64,000 nucleotides of DNA from CAWIUB01 sp963839995 (lineage in GTDB: Bacteria > Actinomycetota > Actinomycetes > Mycobacteriales > Jatrophihabitantaceae), in contig CAWIXH010000008.1 of assembly GCA_963839995.1 (NCBI GenBank), positions 62,001 to 126,000 of the forward strand, given 5' to 3'. The notes below the pieces were generated by a model. It did not search any database. It was given only the letters and a program-made list of their open reading frames with translations, and was not told the origin of the DNA. The translations under genes and the position numbers were made by a program. How positions within the stretch are numbered: position 1 is the first letter of the stretch; every line of letters starts with the position of its first letter. Positions 1 to 8,163 of this stretch are shown one piece after another.

Positions 1-1
1 C

Positions 2-82
2 ATCATTTACACGGTCGAAGACGACGTGCTGTTGGTCGTCGTCGTGCGGCTTGGACATCGGCGCGACGTGTACGACCAATAG
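2..82 (+). CDS. RelE/ParE-type toxin, C-terminal end only
   Basis: The frame opens at the window edge and reads IIYTVEDD... to ...RLGHRRDVYDQ before TAG at 80-82. This is the usual last beta-strand and C-terminus of RelE-family ribosome-dependent mRNA interferases, where a conserved Arg lies in the RLGHRRDVY segment. The N-terminal two thirds and any antitoxin gene lie outside the window, so activity and partner cannot be judged. It converges on the ABC exporter operon, with a perfect palindrome between them. Identification rests on 26 residues and is therefore moderate. Confidence 0.6.
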   Translation: MIYTVEDDVLLVVVVRLGHRRDVYDQ

Positions 83-119
83 GGCGACCGCGTCTCGCTT
101 CTCGATCCTGGCGCGTGAC

Positions 120-141
120 GCGCTGAGCGATCGCTCAGCGC
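120..141. terminator. 22-bp perfect palindrome between convergent genes
   Basis: The core CGCTGAGCGATCGCTCAGCG at 121-140 is a perfect palindrome, extended by one more G-C pair. It lies between the toxin gene (+) and the exporter permease (-), where a bidirectional terminator is expected. No T tract follows on either strand, so this is a candidate only; a protein-binding site is the alternative. Confidence 0.4.
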
Positions 142-211
142 AGAAGGGTCGCTTCCGTGTGACGATCGGGCGATGGCGTTCGGCCTGGCTGAGGTTGCGC
201 CTGTGTCGGGC

Positions 212-1249
212 TCAGACCGCCCGTCGGCGCAGCAGGAGGACGGTGGCGACGGCGAGCAGCACGGCGAGGATGGCGTAGCCGGAGGCCTCGACGGTTTGGA
301 AGTGCCAGAACCAGGTGTTGGGCTGATAGGACGCCCATTGGGTGTAGTGGTGCTGTGCCAGATAGGCGTCGTACTGGTCCGGGGTCGGGATGGTGCGGCC
401 GTTGGCGGCGAGCACCCGGGCGTAAACCTGATCGAAGCTGAGGTGCTGGCCGGCGGCGTCCTGGAACCAGTGGCTGACCAAATTGGCGTTGACGGGCACG
501 TGGCTGCTGGCGATGGCCCCTTTGGCCGGGTGGCCCATGGTCGTGATCGGTCTCTGGATCACGGGCCGCAGCCAGACCATGGACGGCACCACCACGGCGA
601 CCCAGACGGCCCCGGTGGCGGCCATCGCGGGCACGGTGCGCCGGATCAGCAGGCCGAGCAGGGCGCCGAGTGCGAAGCCGAACAAGGTGCGGGCGGCGAA
701 GACTAGCCCGGAGATCTCGTAGGCGCCGCTCGAGGCCATCCGGCCGGTGATGGCGTCGAAGGGTCCGTACCACCAGGTGAACAGCGCCGAGAAGGCCAGC
801 GCGAACGTGGTGAGCACGACCGCGATGAGGACGAGTTTGCTGACGATCCACTGGACCCGGCTGCGGGCCAGCGTCCATGCGAACCGGAAGGTGCCGGACT
901 CCAACTCCCGTGCCACTAGCGGCGCTCCGACGAACACGCCGGTCAGTCCCGGCAGGATCATCAGATAGTGCGGCAGCTGGTCCGCCAGTTTGGCGAAGTC
1001 CTGCTGGAACACGCTGAGTTGGCCCTGACAGCCGGAACCGTCGAGTTTGCCGCAGGTGTCCAGGCCGAGGTTGGTGTACGCGTGGTGCATGGCCAGCCCG
1101 TTGACCAGCAGGAACAGGCCGAGGCCGCCGAGCACCACGAACACTGCGGCGAGGGCGAGGCGATGCTGACGCCAGGTCACCCAGGCCAGGCCGCGCATCG
1201 GCCGAAGGCGCGCCGGGGATCCTCGCGGGCTAAGAGTGGTCGCGGTCAC
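212..1249 (-). CDS. ABC transporter permease subunit
   Basis: This 345-residue integral membrane protein is the presumed permease of a two-component ABC exporter. Hydrophobic segments are visible near residues 32-53, 98-115, 135-160, 182-205, 210-230 and 318-340, giving about six helices with a long extracytoplasmic stretch between residues 55 and 95 and another between 240 and 310. That is the usual layout of ABC-2-type permeases of small GntR-controlled exporters. Its start codon overlaps the stop of the upstream ATPase by four bases (ATGA), so the two are translationally coupled. The substrate cannot be read from the sequence; drugs, peptides or cell-envelope stress compounds are typical for the class. 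Confidence 0.85.
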   Translation of the reverse strand: MTATTLSPRGSPARLRPMRGLAWVTWRQHRLALAAVFVVLGGLGLFLLVNGLAMHHAYTNLGLDTCGKLDGSGCQGQLSVFQQDFAKLADQLPHYLMILPGLTGVFVGAPLVARELESGTFRFAWTLARSRVQWIVSKLVLIAVVLTTFALAFSALFTWWYGPFDAITGRMASSGAYEISGLVFAARTLFGFALGALLGLLIRRTVPAMAATGAVWVAVVVPSMVWLRPVIQRPITTMGHPAKGAIASSHVPVNANLVSHWFQDAAGQHLSFDQVYARVLAANGRTIPTPDQYDAYLAQHHYTQWASYQPNTWFWHFQTVEASGYAILAVLLAVATVLLLRRRAV

Positions 1250-2160
1250 GCCATCACCGTCCTCGACGAGTCGCTGCTAGCTGAGTCCGGTCCTGGTAAC
1301 GCGCTCGCGTCGGGCGAGCGCAGGTAACTCAGCACGAGTTCTTCCAGGTTGGTCGGCTCGTCCTGCCAGCCGGCAGGCACGCTCCGGTGGCTTGTAGTGC
1401 GGACCAGCAGGCTGGCCTGACGCCCAGCGCGCCGCTCGCGCCCGACGGGCAAGGCCATTGCGACCGCGTCAGCCTGATCGGCCGGCCCGGTCAGCACCCG
1501 GTGGGCCGCCACGAGGTCATCGACGGTTCCAGCGAGTTGCACGCTGCCGCGGGAGAGCAGCACCAGGTAGTCGCAGACCCGTTCCAGCTCGGAGAGCACA
1601 TGCGAGGAGAACACCACCGAGACGCCATCCTCAGCGACCGCCTCCATCAGGGTCGACATGAAGTCGTGGCGGGCCAGCGGGTCGAGCTCGGCGACCGGCT
1701 CGTCCAGGATGAGCAGCCTTGGGTGGCGGGCCAGCGCGACGGCCAGGGCCACCTGCGCCTGCTGGCCACCGGACAGCTTGCCCACCTTGCGGCGCAGCGG
1801 GATGCCCAGCGCGTCGAGCCGGGCCCGGGCGCGGGGCCCGTCCCAGGTGTTGGCCAGGTTAGAAACCAGGCGCAGCGTGTCGGCGACGCTCAAGTACTTG
1901 TACAGCGGGGTGTCCTGCGCGACGAAGGCGATGCCGTCGAGCGCCTCGGAGGAGCCGGGGACAAGGCCGTCGAGCACCCCGATCTGCCCGGTGGTCTTCC
2001 CGATCAGCCCAACGGCGAGCTGCAACAGTGTGGTCTTGCCGGCCCCGTTTGGACCGACCAGGGCAACGACGCGTCCAGCCGGGATGCCCAGCGTGCAATC
2101 ACGCAGCGCCCAGGTGCGCCCGTAGCGCTTGCCGAGGCCGTGTGTCTCAATGGCGTTCAT
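1246..2160 (-). CDS. ABC transporter ATP-binding protein
   Basis: This 304-residue cytoplasmic ATPase drives the adjacent permease. Walker A is GPNGAGKTT near residue 36, the signature motif is LSGGQQAQ near 127-135, Walker B is LLILDEP near 149-155, and the switch His follows in the VVFSSHVLSELE segment. About 90 C-terminal residues extend beyond the nucleotide-binding domain, common in YtrB/CcmA-like exporters. It overlaps gntR upstream and the permease downstream by four bases each, so the three form one operon. Substrate unknown. Confidence 0.92.
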   Translation of the reverse strand: MNAIETHGLGKRYGRTWALRDCTLGIPAGRVVALVGPNGAGKTTLLQLAVGLIGKTTGQIGVLDGLVPGSSEALDGIAFVAQDTPLYKYLSVADTLRLVSNLANTWDGPRARARLDALGIPLRRKVGKLSGGQQAQVALAVALARHPRLLILDEPVAELDPLARHDFMSTLMEAVAEDGVSVVFSSHVLSELERVCDYLVLLSRGSVQLAGTVDDLVAAHRVLTGPADQADAVAMALPVGRERRAGRQASLLVRTTSHRSVPAGWQDEPTNLEELVLSYLRSPDASALPGPDSASSDSSRTVMA

Positions 2161-2603
2161 GAGGCGATCACCTCCTCTCCTTGTCGGCGGAGATCATGAA
2201 GTGCGCTGGCGATCAGCGCGGCGATCCCCTCCTCGTCCAGACCAGCCTTGGTGGCTTCGATGAGCCACCGCGTCAGGCCACGTTTCAGCGCCTGTTGATC
2301 CTGGAGCGGCACGACGTCCAGGGTGCCCTCGATGAACGTGCCCTGGCCGGGGCGTCCGGCGGTCAGGCCCTTGTGCTCCAGCTCCCGGTAGGCCTTGAGC
2401 ACCGTGTTCGGGTTGATGGCCAGGGCGGCGACCACTTCCTTGACCTTCGGGAGCCGGTCTCCCCGGACGAGATAGCCGAGCCGCAGCGCGCGCTCCACCT
2501 GCTGGACGATCTGCAAGTATGTCGGCACGCCCGAACTCGGATCGAGCCGGAACTCGATAGGCGATGCATCACCGAACTCGCTTACCGCCTTATCTACCTG
2601 CAT
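2157..2603 (-). CDS. GntR-family (YtrA-like) transcriptional regulator
   Basis: This 148-residue repressor-type protein heads the exporter operon. The winged helix spans about residues 20-95, with GDRLPKVKEVVAALAINPNT as the recognition region, followed by a short C-terminal helical dimerisation segment. The lack of a large effector domain places it in the YtrA subgroup, which typically autoregulates an ABC exporter operon. I chose the ATG at 2603 because a promoter lies directly against it. A longer in-frame start at 2753 would place the promoter inside the gene and adds a non-homologous N-terminus. The stop overlaps the ATPase start by four bases. Confidence 0.88.
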   Translation of the reverse strand: MQVDKAVSEFGDASPIEFRLDPSSGVPTYLQIVQQVERALRLGYLVRGDRLPKVKEVVAALAINPNTVLKAYRELEHKGLTAGRPGQGTFIEGTLDVVPLQDQQALKRGLTRWLIEATKAGLDEEGIAALIASALHDLRRQGEEVIAS

Positions 2604-2609
2604 AGCTAA

Positions 2610-2638
2610 AGCATGCAGCGGGAACGCTGGGTTGTCAA
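2610..2638 (-). promoter_or_regulatory. Promoter of gntR-ABC operon, probably leaderless
   Basis: On the minus strand a perfect -35 TTGACA (2633-2638) is followed after 17 bases by CATGCT (2610-2615). The predicted start site falls on or next to the ATG at 2603, with no room for a ribosome-binding site. The -10 is weak against consensus, in line with a regulated promoter. Confidence 0.55.
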
Positions 2639-2780
2639 TAGAGCGGGGCAACGTTGCGGGCGCACCCTGAACCCTGATGCAACCGACCCGCTGAGGGATC
2701 GGGGATCGCTCACCGACACCAACGCTCGGCTCGACGCCGGGCCGCGTCGGCATCGTGTCAGCGAAGGCGCGCCACGATGG

Positions 2781-3158
2781 TCATTCGTCCGGGTTGCCCC
2801 ACGTCGAAAGGCAGAAGGGCTGTCCGGCCGGGTCGGCGAAGACGTAGCAGTGGTCCGAGTTGGGCTGGAAGTCGTACTTCGAAGCACCCGCCGCAAGCAC
2901 CTTCGCCTCGGCCGCCTCGAGGTCGTCGACATAGAAGTCCAGATGGAGTTGCTTGGGCGTCGTCCCGTTGGGCCAGGTCGCCGGCTGGTGGTCGGGCACG
3001 GTCCAAAAGGTGATACTTCCGCCCGGACCGCTCATGCTCGCCCAGTGCTCGTTCTGGTTGGTCACGGTCCCGCCGGTGATCTCGGCGTAGAAGGCGGCGA
3101 GTTCCCGGGCGTTCGGGCAGTCCACGCCGACACCGCTGAGTTTGATGACATCCGACAT
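2781..3158 (-). CDS. VOC-family (glyoxalase/bleomycin-resistance fold) protein
   Basis: The 125-residue protein has the paired beta-alpha-beta-beta-beta modules of vicinal oxygen chelate proteins. It opens MSDVIKLSGVGVDCPNAREL and contains HLDFYVDDLEAAEAKVLAAGA and the FADPAGQPFCL ending typical of the family. The ATG at 3158 is preceded by AAAGGA at good spacing, so it is preferred to an in-frame start at 3242. The catalytic role is not identifiable; family members include dioxygenases, isomerases and antibiotic-binding proteins. About 250 bases between this gene and the next upstream one (3159-3415) hold no frame I can recognise. Confidence 0.85.
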   Translation of the reverse strand: MSDVIKLSGVGVDCPNARELAAFYAEITGGTVTNQNEHWASMSGPGGSITFWTVPDHQPATWPNGTTPKQLHLDFYVDDLEAAEAKVLAAGASKYDFQPNSDHCYVFADPAGQPFCLSTWGNPDE

Positions 3159-3415
3159 AGTGAGCGTCCTTTCGTCGGCGGGGCAATTGAGTGACTCCAG
3201 TGCTCGGCAAGTAGGCGCTGACGGCATCGCCTCGCTGAGCATGCAGCCGGAGCCTAACCACCCAGAAATGCAGCCACACCTCGAACACCCGGTTGCCGAT
3301 TGGGTCGAGTAGCGCGGCGGTCAGGTTGAGATCGACGGCGTCGAGGAGTTCCGGCAGACCGGCTTCATCCGCGACACCAGCTCGTTGCCCGACCCGGCGA
3401 CCAGAGGAAGTGGAT

Positions 3416-3904
3416 CTATGACAGGGCGAGGGTTTCGTAGGCTGGGGTGAGCTGTTCCCAGCGCGTCCTCCACATCGACTCGCCTCCGTCCAGGTGACGA
3501 CCGAGATCTTCGATGTGGGCCTGCCAGCCGGCGCCGTGCTTGTAGAGGACATCCAGTGGCAGGCCGCGTTCCTCGACGACCAGCCGGGTGCGCGCGCCCT
3601 CCGCGGTGAGCACGGCCTCGATCACGGCCTCATCGTCGGTGCCCGGCTCCATGGTGACCACGAGGTGGTTCGGGGCCTCGCACACGTCGATACGTCCGGG
3701 CCCCTCCCAGGTACTGGTGAACTGCATCTGCACGGTGCCTCCGACCTGCAGGTCGCCCTCGACCGTGGCGATCCAGCGGGCCAGGCGCTGCGGCTCGGTG
3801 ACGGCGGACCAGAGATCGGCGATATCGGTGTCGTAGACGTCCTCCACGCGCACCGCGCCACGCTTCTCGTCGATGCGACGCATGCTGCCGAGGATTCGAT
3901 TCAT
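3416..3904 (-). CDS. SRPBCC-family (AHSA1-like) protein
   Basis: This 162-residue protein has the START/Bet v1-like fold: VYDTDIADLWSAVTEPQRLARW at the N-terminus is the standard AHSA1 opening, followed by alternating strands and a C-terminal helix with the late WEQLTPAYETLAL. Such proteins bind hydrophobic ligands. Its ATG overlaps the stop of the upstream ArsR gene (ATGA), a very common ArsR-SRPBCC pairing in actinobacteria in which the regulator controls its SRPBCC partner. Ligand unknown. Confidence 0.88.
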   Translation of the reverse strand: MNRILGSMRRIDEKRGAVRVEDVYDTDIADLWSAVTEPQRLARWIATVEGDLQVGGTVQMQFTSTWEGPGRIDVCEAPNHLVVTMEPGTDDEAVIEAVLTAEGARTRLVVEERGLPLDVLYKHGAGWQAHIEDLGRHLDGGESMWRTRWEQLTPAYETLALS

Positions 3905-4227
3905 CTCGTTCTCCTTCTCTCCCGCTTCCCGCGGGCGATCTCGGCCTGCAGGGCGTCGAGGCGCTGCTCCCACAACGCCCGGTAACGCCCCAGCCAGGTG
4001 TCCAGCTCGGCGAGCGGCTCCGGTCGCAGGCGGTAGATCCGCCATTGGGCCCGCCGCTCGACCTCCACAAGCCCGGCCGCTCGCAGGACCCGCAGGTGCC
4101 GCGAGACGCCCGGTCGCGCGATAGGCAGTGCCTCGGCGAGTTCGCCGGCCGTGGACGGGTGATCGCGCAGTATCTCGAGCACCGTGCGCCGGCTCTCGTC
4201 GGCCAACGCCTGCAGCACCGCGTCCAC
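3901..4227 (-). CDS. ArsR-family winged-helix repressor
   Basis: The 108-residue protein begins MDAVLQALADESRRTVLEIL, the classical ArsR N-terminus, with recognition helix around ARPGVSRHLRVLRAAGLV. There is no metal-binding CXC in helix 3 or 5, as in the non-metal subgroup paired with SRPBCC proteins. I chose the GTG at 4227 rather than an in-frame TTG at 4263, because the TTG lies inside a perfect operator dyad and a -10 box ends 6 bases before the GTG. Operon with the SRPBCC gene. Confidence 0.85.
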   Translation of the reverse strand: MDAVLQALADESRRTVLEILRDHPSTAGELAEALPIARPGVSRHLRVLRAAGLVEVERRAQWRIYRLRPEPLAELDTWLGRYRALWEQRLDALQAEIARGKRERRRTR

Positions 4228-4233
4228 CGCCGT

Positions 4234-4271
4234 AGCGTAACCACGTAGATATGTAACCGTCAAGTTACATA
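4234..4271 (-). promoter_or_regulatory. ArsR promoter with 8-bp-arm operator dyad
   Basis: The dyad TATGTAAC-N6-GTTACATA (4250-4271) has perfect 8-bp arms. Its spacer carries the -35 TTGACG (4258-4263), and a TACGCT -10 (4234-4239) follows after 18 bases. The start site then falls on the GTG at 4227, so the transcript is leaderless and the repressor would cover the -35. The layout is the classical one for ArsR autoregulation. Confidence 0.7.
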
Positions 4272-4465
4272 CATTGGAAGGAATTCACCCACCTGCCCGG
4301 TGCGGCGCCGCTCCACGGGGATGCGTCCCAACAGAGGAACGTCAACGGCACGCCGTTGACCGGCGCAAGCGCTCGGGTCTGTGAATGATCATGGTTGTCT
4401 CATACGACGCCCCGTCACCGGGCGGCCGCCCGGATCGGATCCCGTTATGCGCGTCCCGCGCGGCG

Positions 4466-4539
4466 GTCGGGTGGCCGGGGGGAGTTTCACCCCCCGGCTC
4501 CCACAGAACCGTGCGTGAAAGTCTCCCGTCACACGGCTC
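4466..4539 (-). ncRNA. Group II intron B, domains V and VI (3' end)
   Basis: Reading the minus strand, a 34-base domain V hairpin (4506-4539: GAGCCGTGTGACGG...GCACGGTTC) is followed by a GC-rich domain VI ending CACCCGAC at 4466. It matches position for position the domain V/VI of the intact intron at 61235-63162, which fixes the 3' splice end. The 5' half of this intron is at 16395-17266. Confidence 0.75.
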
Positions 4540-4551
4540 TTGTCATCTTGA

Positions 4552-4760
4552 TCACCAGTACGTGCGGATCCATTGCCAATGCGCGAACAGGACCGGGCAC
4601 CGGGTGGTGACCTGGCCCCACCACGCGTGGGCCTTCTTGAACCCGCGCAGCCGTCGATATTTCTTGCGGAGCCAGCGCACCAGGTAGGCGTTGATGCGCT
4701 GCAAGAGCGGATACAGCGCGGAGCGGTTGAACGCGCCGTGGAGGGTAGGCGTCTGGCGCG
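4552..4760 (-). pseudogene. Group II intron B maturase, C-terminal remnant
   Basis: About 60 residues from HGAFNRSALYPLLQRIN to FAHWQWIRTYW match the end of the intron-encoded protein at 61820-63076 (GAFYRSALYPLLRRINTYLL... FAHWAWVNPAAR). Everything upstream, including the reverse transcriptase core, is missing here; the N-terminal part lies 11.6 kb away at 16395-16670. It cannot encode an active enzyme. The sequence just upstream belongs to another intron. Confidence 0.8.
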
Positions 4761-4868
4761 GTGGCGTTGATCGGCGGTAGGTCCCAGGGCCTGTGTTCCT
4801 GCGGTTTCCCGGCAGGCGGTGCCACCTCGGTGACCATGGTCGACGCTCCGTCTCCAGCCGCCCCCCAT

Positions 4869-4902
4869 CAATCCGTGCATAAGCTTCTCGCTTACACGGC
4901 TT
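4869..4902 (-). ncRNA. Group II intron A, domain V
   Basis: A 34-base hairpin with AAGCCGTGTAAGCGAGAAGC at its start and TTATGCACGGATTG at its end has the size, GNRA-like GAGA loop and late bulge of domain V. It follows the stop codon of the intron A maturase (4914) at the spacing seen in other introns. The domain VI continuation and exact 3' end of this intron between 4760 and 4868 are not clear to me. Confidence 0.65.
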
Positions 4903-4913
4903 ACCGACGTTCT

Positions 4914-5561
4914 TCACCTGTCGGCGTGCGCGAGTCGGCCGTACCGAACGTTCCCGGACAGGACCTGCAGGCCGAGGCGGTTGCCGGACATGATGATGTG
5001 CTTCATGCCGTTGCCGCGGCCGGAGCGGCCGTGCCGTTTGGAGAGCAGCAGAGCCATCCGCTCGGTCACGTGATGATCGAGCTTGGCGAAGCTGCGGGCC
5101 GAGTTGCCGTAGCGAAAGTACTGGCGCCAGCCCCGCAGGAACCGGTTGAGGTCGTCAACCAGCAGATGGGTGGGGACGTGACGCCGGTTGCGTCCGGTCA
5201 ACTCCCGCACCCGGGAGCGGGCCTGGCGCATCGCCCGGGCACTGGGCCAGCACGCCGGATAGCGGAACTTCGGGTTGCGACGCGAGGGCACCATCCGATG
5301 GTGGAAGCCCAAGAAGTCATAGCCTTCGGTCCCGTCGGCCACGTGCACGATGCGCGTCTTGTCCGGACGCAATGACAGCCCCAGCCCGCGCCAGATCTCG
5401 CCGAGCACGGCCAGCGCCTGCTCGGCCCGCTCCCGGGTCGGGCAGCGGATCACTCATCATCCGCGTAGCGTACGAACGCCCCGAGGCGGGAATTCCGCTG
5501 ACGCCCATCCCGGTCCAACCGGTGCAGATAGACGTTGCAGAGCAGCGGTGAAATCACCCCG
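4914..5561 (-). pseudogene. ltrA: Group II intron A reverse transcriptase/maturase, C-terminal two thirds
   Basis: The minus strand reads VISPLLCNVYLHRLDRDG, then FVRYADD at 5456-5473, then a stop two codons later. The frame resumes one base off as VIRCPTRERAEQALAVL and continues through the maturase domain to GLQVLSGNVRYGRLAHADR, a usual C-terminus of these proteins. A single missing base after the YADD catalytic motif therefore inactivates the enzyme. The N-terminal third is at 13150-13554, on the far side of the 7.5-kb recombinase element, and the break falls within QGG/VISP of the reverse transcriptase domain. Confidence 0.85.
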
Positions 5562-5655
5562 CCCTATGAACAGCGCTGGGTTATGCGCAGCGCTGCGGTG
5601 GTTGCCGCGGGTGGGAGCGGTCGTGACCGTCGAACGCTGCGCATAACCCCGACGG
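5562..5655 (+). repeat. Left terminal inverted repeat of the recombinase element
   Basis: It starts CCCTATGAACAGCGCTGGG and matches the right end (13125 reading down) for 31 identical bases. One inserted T follows, then another long match through GCGGTGGTTGCCGCGGGTGGG. Within the repeat GTTATGCGCAGCG (5580-5592) is mirrored by CGCTGCGCATAAC (5635-5647), giving each end its own inverted pair of presumed recombinase-binding arms. Confidence 0.85.
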
Positions 5656-5667
5656 ACTCTGATCACG

Positions 5668-5690
5668 CGGCTCGGCACGGTGCCGAGCCG
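5668..5690 (+). promoter_or_regulatory. 11-bp-arm hairpin before recombinase A
   Basis: CGGCTCGGCAC-G-GTGCCGAGCCG is a perfect inverted repeat lying 22 bases before the ATG of recombinase A. It could be a terminator-like insulator that blocks read-through from the host gene, an attenuator, or an operator. The sequence does not decide between these. Confidence 0.5.
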
Positions 5691-5712
5691 TCGTGGTTGG
5701 AGGTCAACCGTC

Positions 5713-6936
5713 ATGGTGGCTGTTTCCGAACTGGTGTCCGGGCTGGATGCCGAGCTGGTGCGTCTGGGCTACAAGCCCTCGACGATGGTCTGGTACCGGG
5801 GGTGCTGGCGTCGAATGGAGACGTTCTTCGCGTCCCGTGGCGTCCAGGAGTTCTCGCTGGACGTGGCGATGAGCTGGGTCGACCGGGCCTGCGGCGGGTT
5901 CTTCGACAAGGAGCGGGCCGGCACGCTGAAGCCGACCGACGTGTACTTGTTCCGTGTCGCGGCGATGCTCGACGACTTCGCCGCCCGCCGGGCGGTGCTG
6001 CGCCGCTACTCCCGCAGCGTGGACAAGCTGAACGCCGATCAAGCCGACGTTCTCGCGCGGTTCCGGGTGTCGCTGCATACGGCTGGCTGCGCCGTGTCGA
6101 CCGTGCGGACCTATGTCACGGTGGCCGGGGAATTTCTCGCGTTCACCGGCACGAGGGGTGGGCTGGCTGGCCTGGACGCGGCGGTCATCGACGCGTTCGT
6201 GACGACGCTGGCCGGCTACCAGGCCAAGACGGTGGAACAGAAACTGTGCGCTCTACGGTCGTTCCTGCGGTTCGCCGGCGGCGAGAGGCTGATTGAGGGC
6301 ACCGTGTTGGAGGCGGTGCCGACAGCGAAATCGAGCAGGCAGGCCAGGATCCCGTCGGTATGGGACCCGGCCGACGTAGCCAAAGTCTTGCAGGCGATCG
6401 ACCGGGGCAACCCGTGCGGCAAACGCGATTACGCCATCATCTTGCTGATCACCCGGCTCGGGCTGCGCGGCGTCGACGTCAAACGGCTGCGGCTCGCCGA
6501 CCTCGACTGGCCCGGCAACCGGCTGTCGGTGGTGCAGGCCAAGACCGGGCGGCGGGTGCAGCTGCCGCTGCTCAAGGACGTCGGCTGGGCGATCATCGAC
6601 TACATCCGGCATGCCCGGCCGGCAAGCGAGTGCCCGGAAGTGTTCCTGCGGCATACCGCCCCGATCGGCCCGTTCTCCGACCAGGATCACCTGCACCAGA
6701 TCCTGGTCAAGCACGCCCGGGCCGCCCACGTGCCGCTGGGTGAGGCGCGTCGCCACGGCATGCACTCGCTGCGGCACACGCTCGCCACGAGACTGCTGGA
6801 GGCAGGCACGCCGATCGAGCAGATCGCCGACATCCTCGGCCACCAGCAGGTCGCATCCACGGGCGTCTACCTGAACCCTCGGGAATTGCATCAGATGCAT
6901 GATCCGAATTCGGCACTCCGGCAGTTGGTCGCCTGA
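5713..6936 (+). CDS. Tyrosine recombinase A (first RIT-type gene)
   Basis: This 407-residue integrase has an N-terminal core-binding part and a C-terminal catalytic domain. The catalytic residues are in place: Arg in ITRLGLRGVDVKRL, the HSLRH box, GHQ, and the nucleophile Tyr in TGVYLNP near residue 385. The ATG at 5713 follows a GGAGG, unlike an in-frame start at 5680. It would cut and rejoin DNA at the element's own ends. It is the first of four recombinase genes on this strand; RIT first genes are usually the longest of the trio, as here. Confidence 0.88.
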   Translation: MVAVSELVSGLDAELVRLGYKPSTMVWYRGCWRRMETFFASRGVQEFSLDVAMSWVDRACGGFFDKERAGTLKPTDVYLFRVAAMLDDFAARRAVLRRYSRSVDKLNADQADVLARFRVSLHTAGCAVSTVRTYVTVAGEFLAFTGTRGGLAGLDAAVIDAFVTTLAGYQAKTVEQKLCALRSFLRFAGGERLIEGTVLEAVPTAKSSRQARIPSVWDPADVAKVLQAIDRGNPCGKRDYAIILLITRLGLRGVDVKRLRLADLDWPGNRLSVVQAKTGRRVQLPLLKDVGWAIIDYIRHARPASECPEVFLRHTAPIGPFSDQDHLHQILVKHARAAHVPLGEARRHGMHSLRHTLATRLLEAGTPIEQIADILGHQQVASTGVYLNPRELHQMHDPNSALRQLVA

Positions 6937-6990
6937 AACACGTCTCGCGCCTGCTGGATATTCGGGCTTCGGGAGTGTCGGCTTGATCGT

Positions 6991-8154
6991 TTGATCCCGT
7001 CTGATGCAGGATATGCCCACCAACTGGAGCTGGGGGTCGCGTTGCGGCGGGTGGGTTTGGCGGGCGCGGCGAGCGCCGAGCTGGTCGACGGGGTTCGGCA
7101 GCTGCGGCCGGAGGATGCGATGGTCGAGGCGATGTTGCGGGGCTGGCAGGCGCAGCAGGTAGCGCGTGGCCTGCGCGCGGAGACCGTCGGTTACCGGCAG
7201 CGGCTGGTGCGCCGGTTCATGGCCTTCACCAACGAGTACCCGTGGCAGTGGCGGCCGGGGCACGTGGACGAGTGGACGTTGATGTTGACCGCGGAGCGGC
7301 ATCTGGCGGCGTCGACGATCCGTAACTACCAGACCGAGCTGCGGTTGTTCAGCGAGTACGTGTGCGACGGACGGTATGGCTGGGCGGCCGCGTGCGAGAC
7401 GGAGTTCGGGCCGGGGGTGCATCCGGTACCGATCTGCCACGAGTGGAACACGATCACGCACCTGAACGAGTACGAGGGCGACCCGGAGGCCCGGCCGTTC
7501 ACCCGGGCCGAACTGCAACGCTTTCTGGACTACGCCGATGAGCAGGTCGACCGGGCGGCGCAGGCCAGACGTAAGGGCGCGTTGGCGGCCTACCGGGACG
7601 CCACGCTGTTCAAGGTGGTCTACGGGTGGGGACTGCGGCGCACCGAGACCTCGAAGCTGGATCTGGCCGACTGGGGCCGCAACCCGGCTGCGCCGGAGTT
7701 CGGCCGGTTCGGGATGCTGCACGTCCGCTACGGCAAGGCGGTGCGCGGCCAGCCACCCCGGCGGCGCAACGTGCCCTCGGTGTTCGGCTGGGCAGTGGAG
7801 GCGGTGAGCGATTACGTCGAGAACATCAGGCCCCGTTTCGGGGCGGTAGATCATCCGGCGTTGTGGGTCACCGAACGCGGTGGCCGGATCAAACCCGCAG
7901 AGATCAACGCCCGGTTCGTTGCCTACCGTGATGCGCTCGGGCTGCCCCGCGAGCTGACGCCCCATTCGCTCAGGCACTCGTTCGTGACCCACCTTACGGA
8001 GAACGGGGCCGACCGCCGGTTCATCCAGGAGGCCGTCGGACATCGCTGTGACACGTCCACGGCGATCTATACCCACGTGTCCGGGGACTTCATGAACACC
8101 GCGCTGCGCAAGGCACTCACCCCGGCCTTCGAGCCAGATGCCCAGGTTCGGTAA
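6991..8154 (+). CDS. Tyrosine recombinase B (inner unit)
   Basis: The 387-residue protein is a full tyrosine recombinase: SAM-like DNA-binding domain about residues 40-125 (STIRNYQTELRLFSEYV), Arg in YGWGLRRTETSKL, TPHSLRHSFVTHL, VGHR and the Tyr in TAIYTHVSG. It opens with a TTG at 6991 without a clear ribosome-binding site; the ATG at 7120 (MVEAMLRGW) is a possible later start. It stops nine bases before the XRE gene, so the two are an operon. It belongs to the block placed between recombinases A and C. Confidence 0.85.
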   Translation: MIPSDAGYAHQLELGVALRRVGLAGAASAELVDGVRQLRPEDAMVEAMLRGWQAQQVARGLRAETVGYRQRLVRRFMAFTNEYPWQWRPGHVDEWTLMLTAERHLAASTIRNYQTELRLFSEYVCDGRYGWAAACETEFGPGVHPVPICHEWNTITHLNEYEGDPEARPFTRAELQRFLDYADEQVDRAAQARRKGALAAYRDATLFKVVYGWGLRRTETSKLDLADWGRNPAAPEFGRFGMLHVRYGKAVRGQPPRRRNVPSVFGWAVEAVSDYVENIRPRFGAVDHPALWVTERGGRIKPAEINARFVAYRDALGLPRELTPHSLRHSFVTHLTENGADRRFIQEAVGHRCDTSTAIYTHVSGDFMNTALRKALTPAFEPDAQVR

Positions 8155-8163
8155 GGAGATTCG

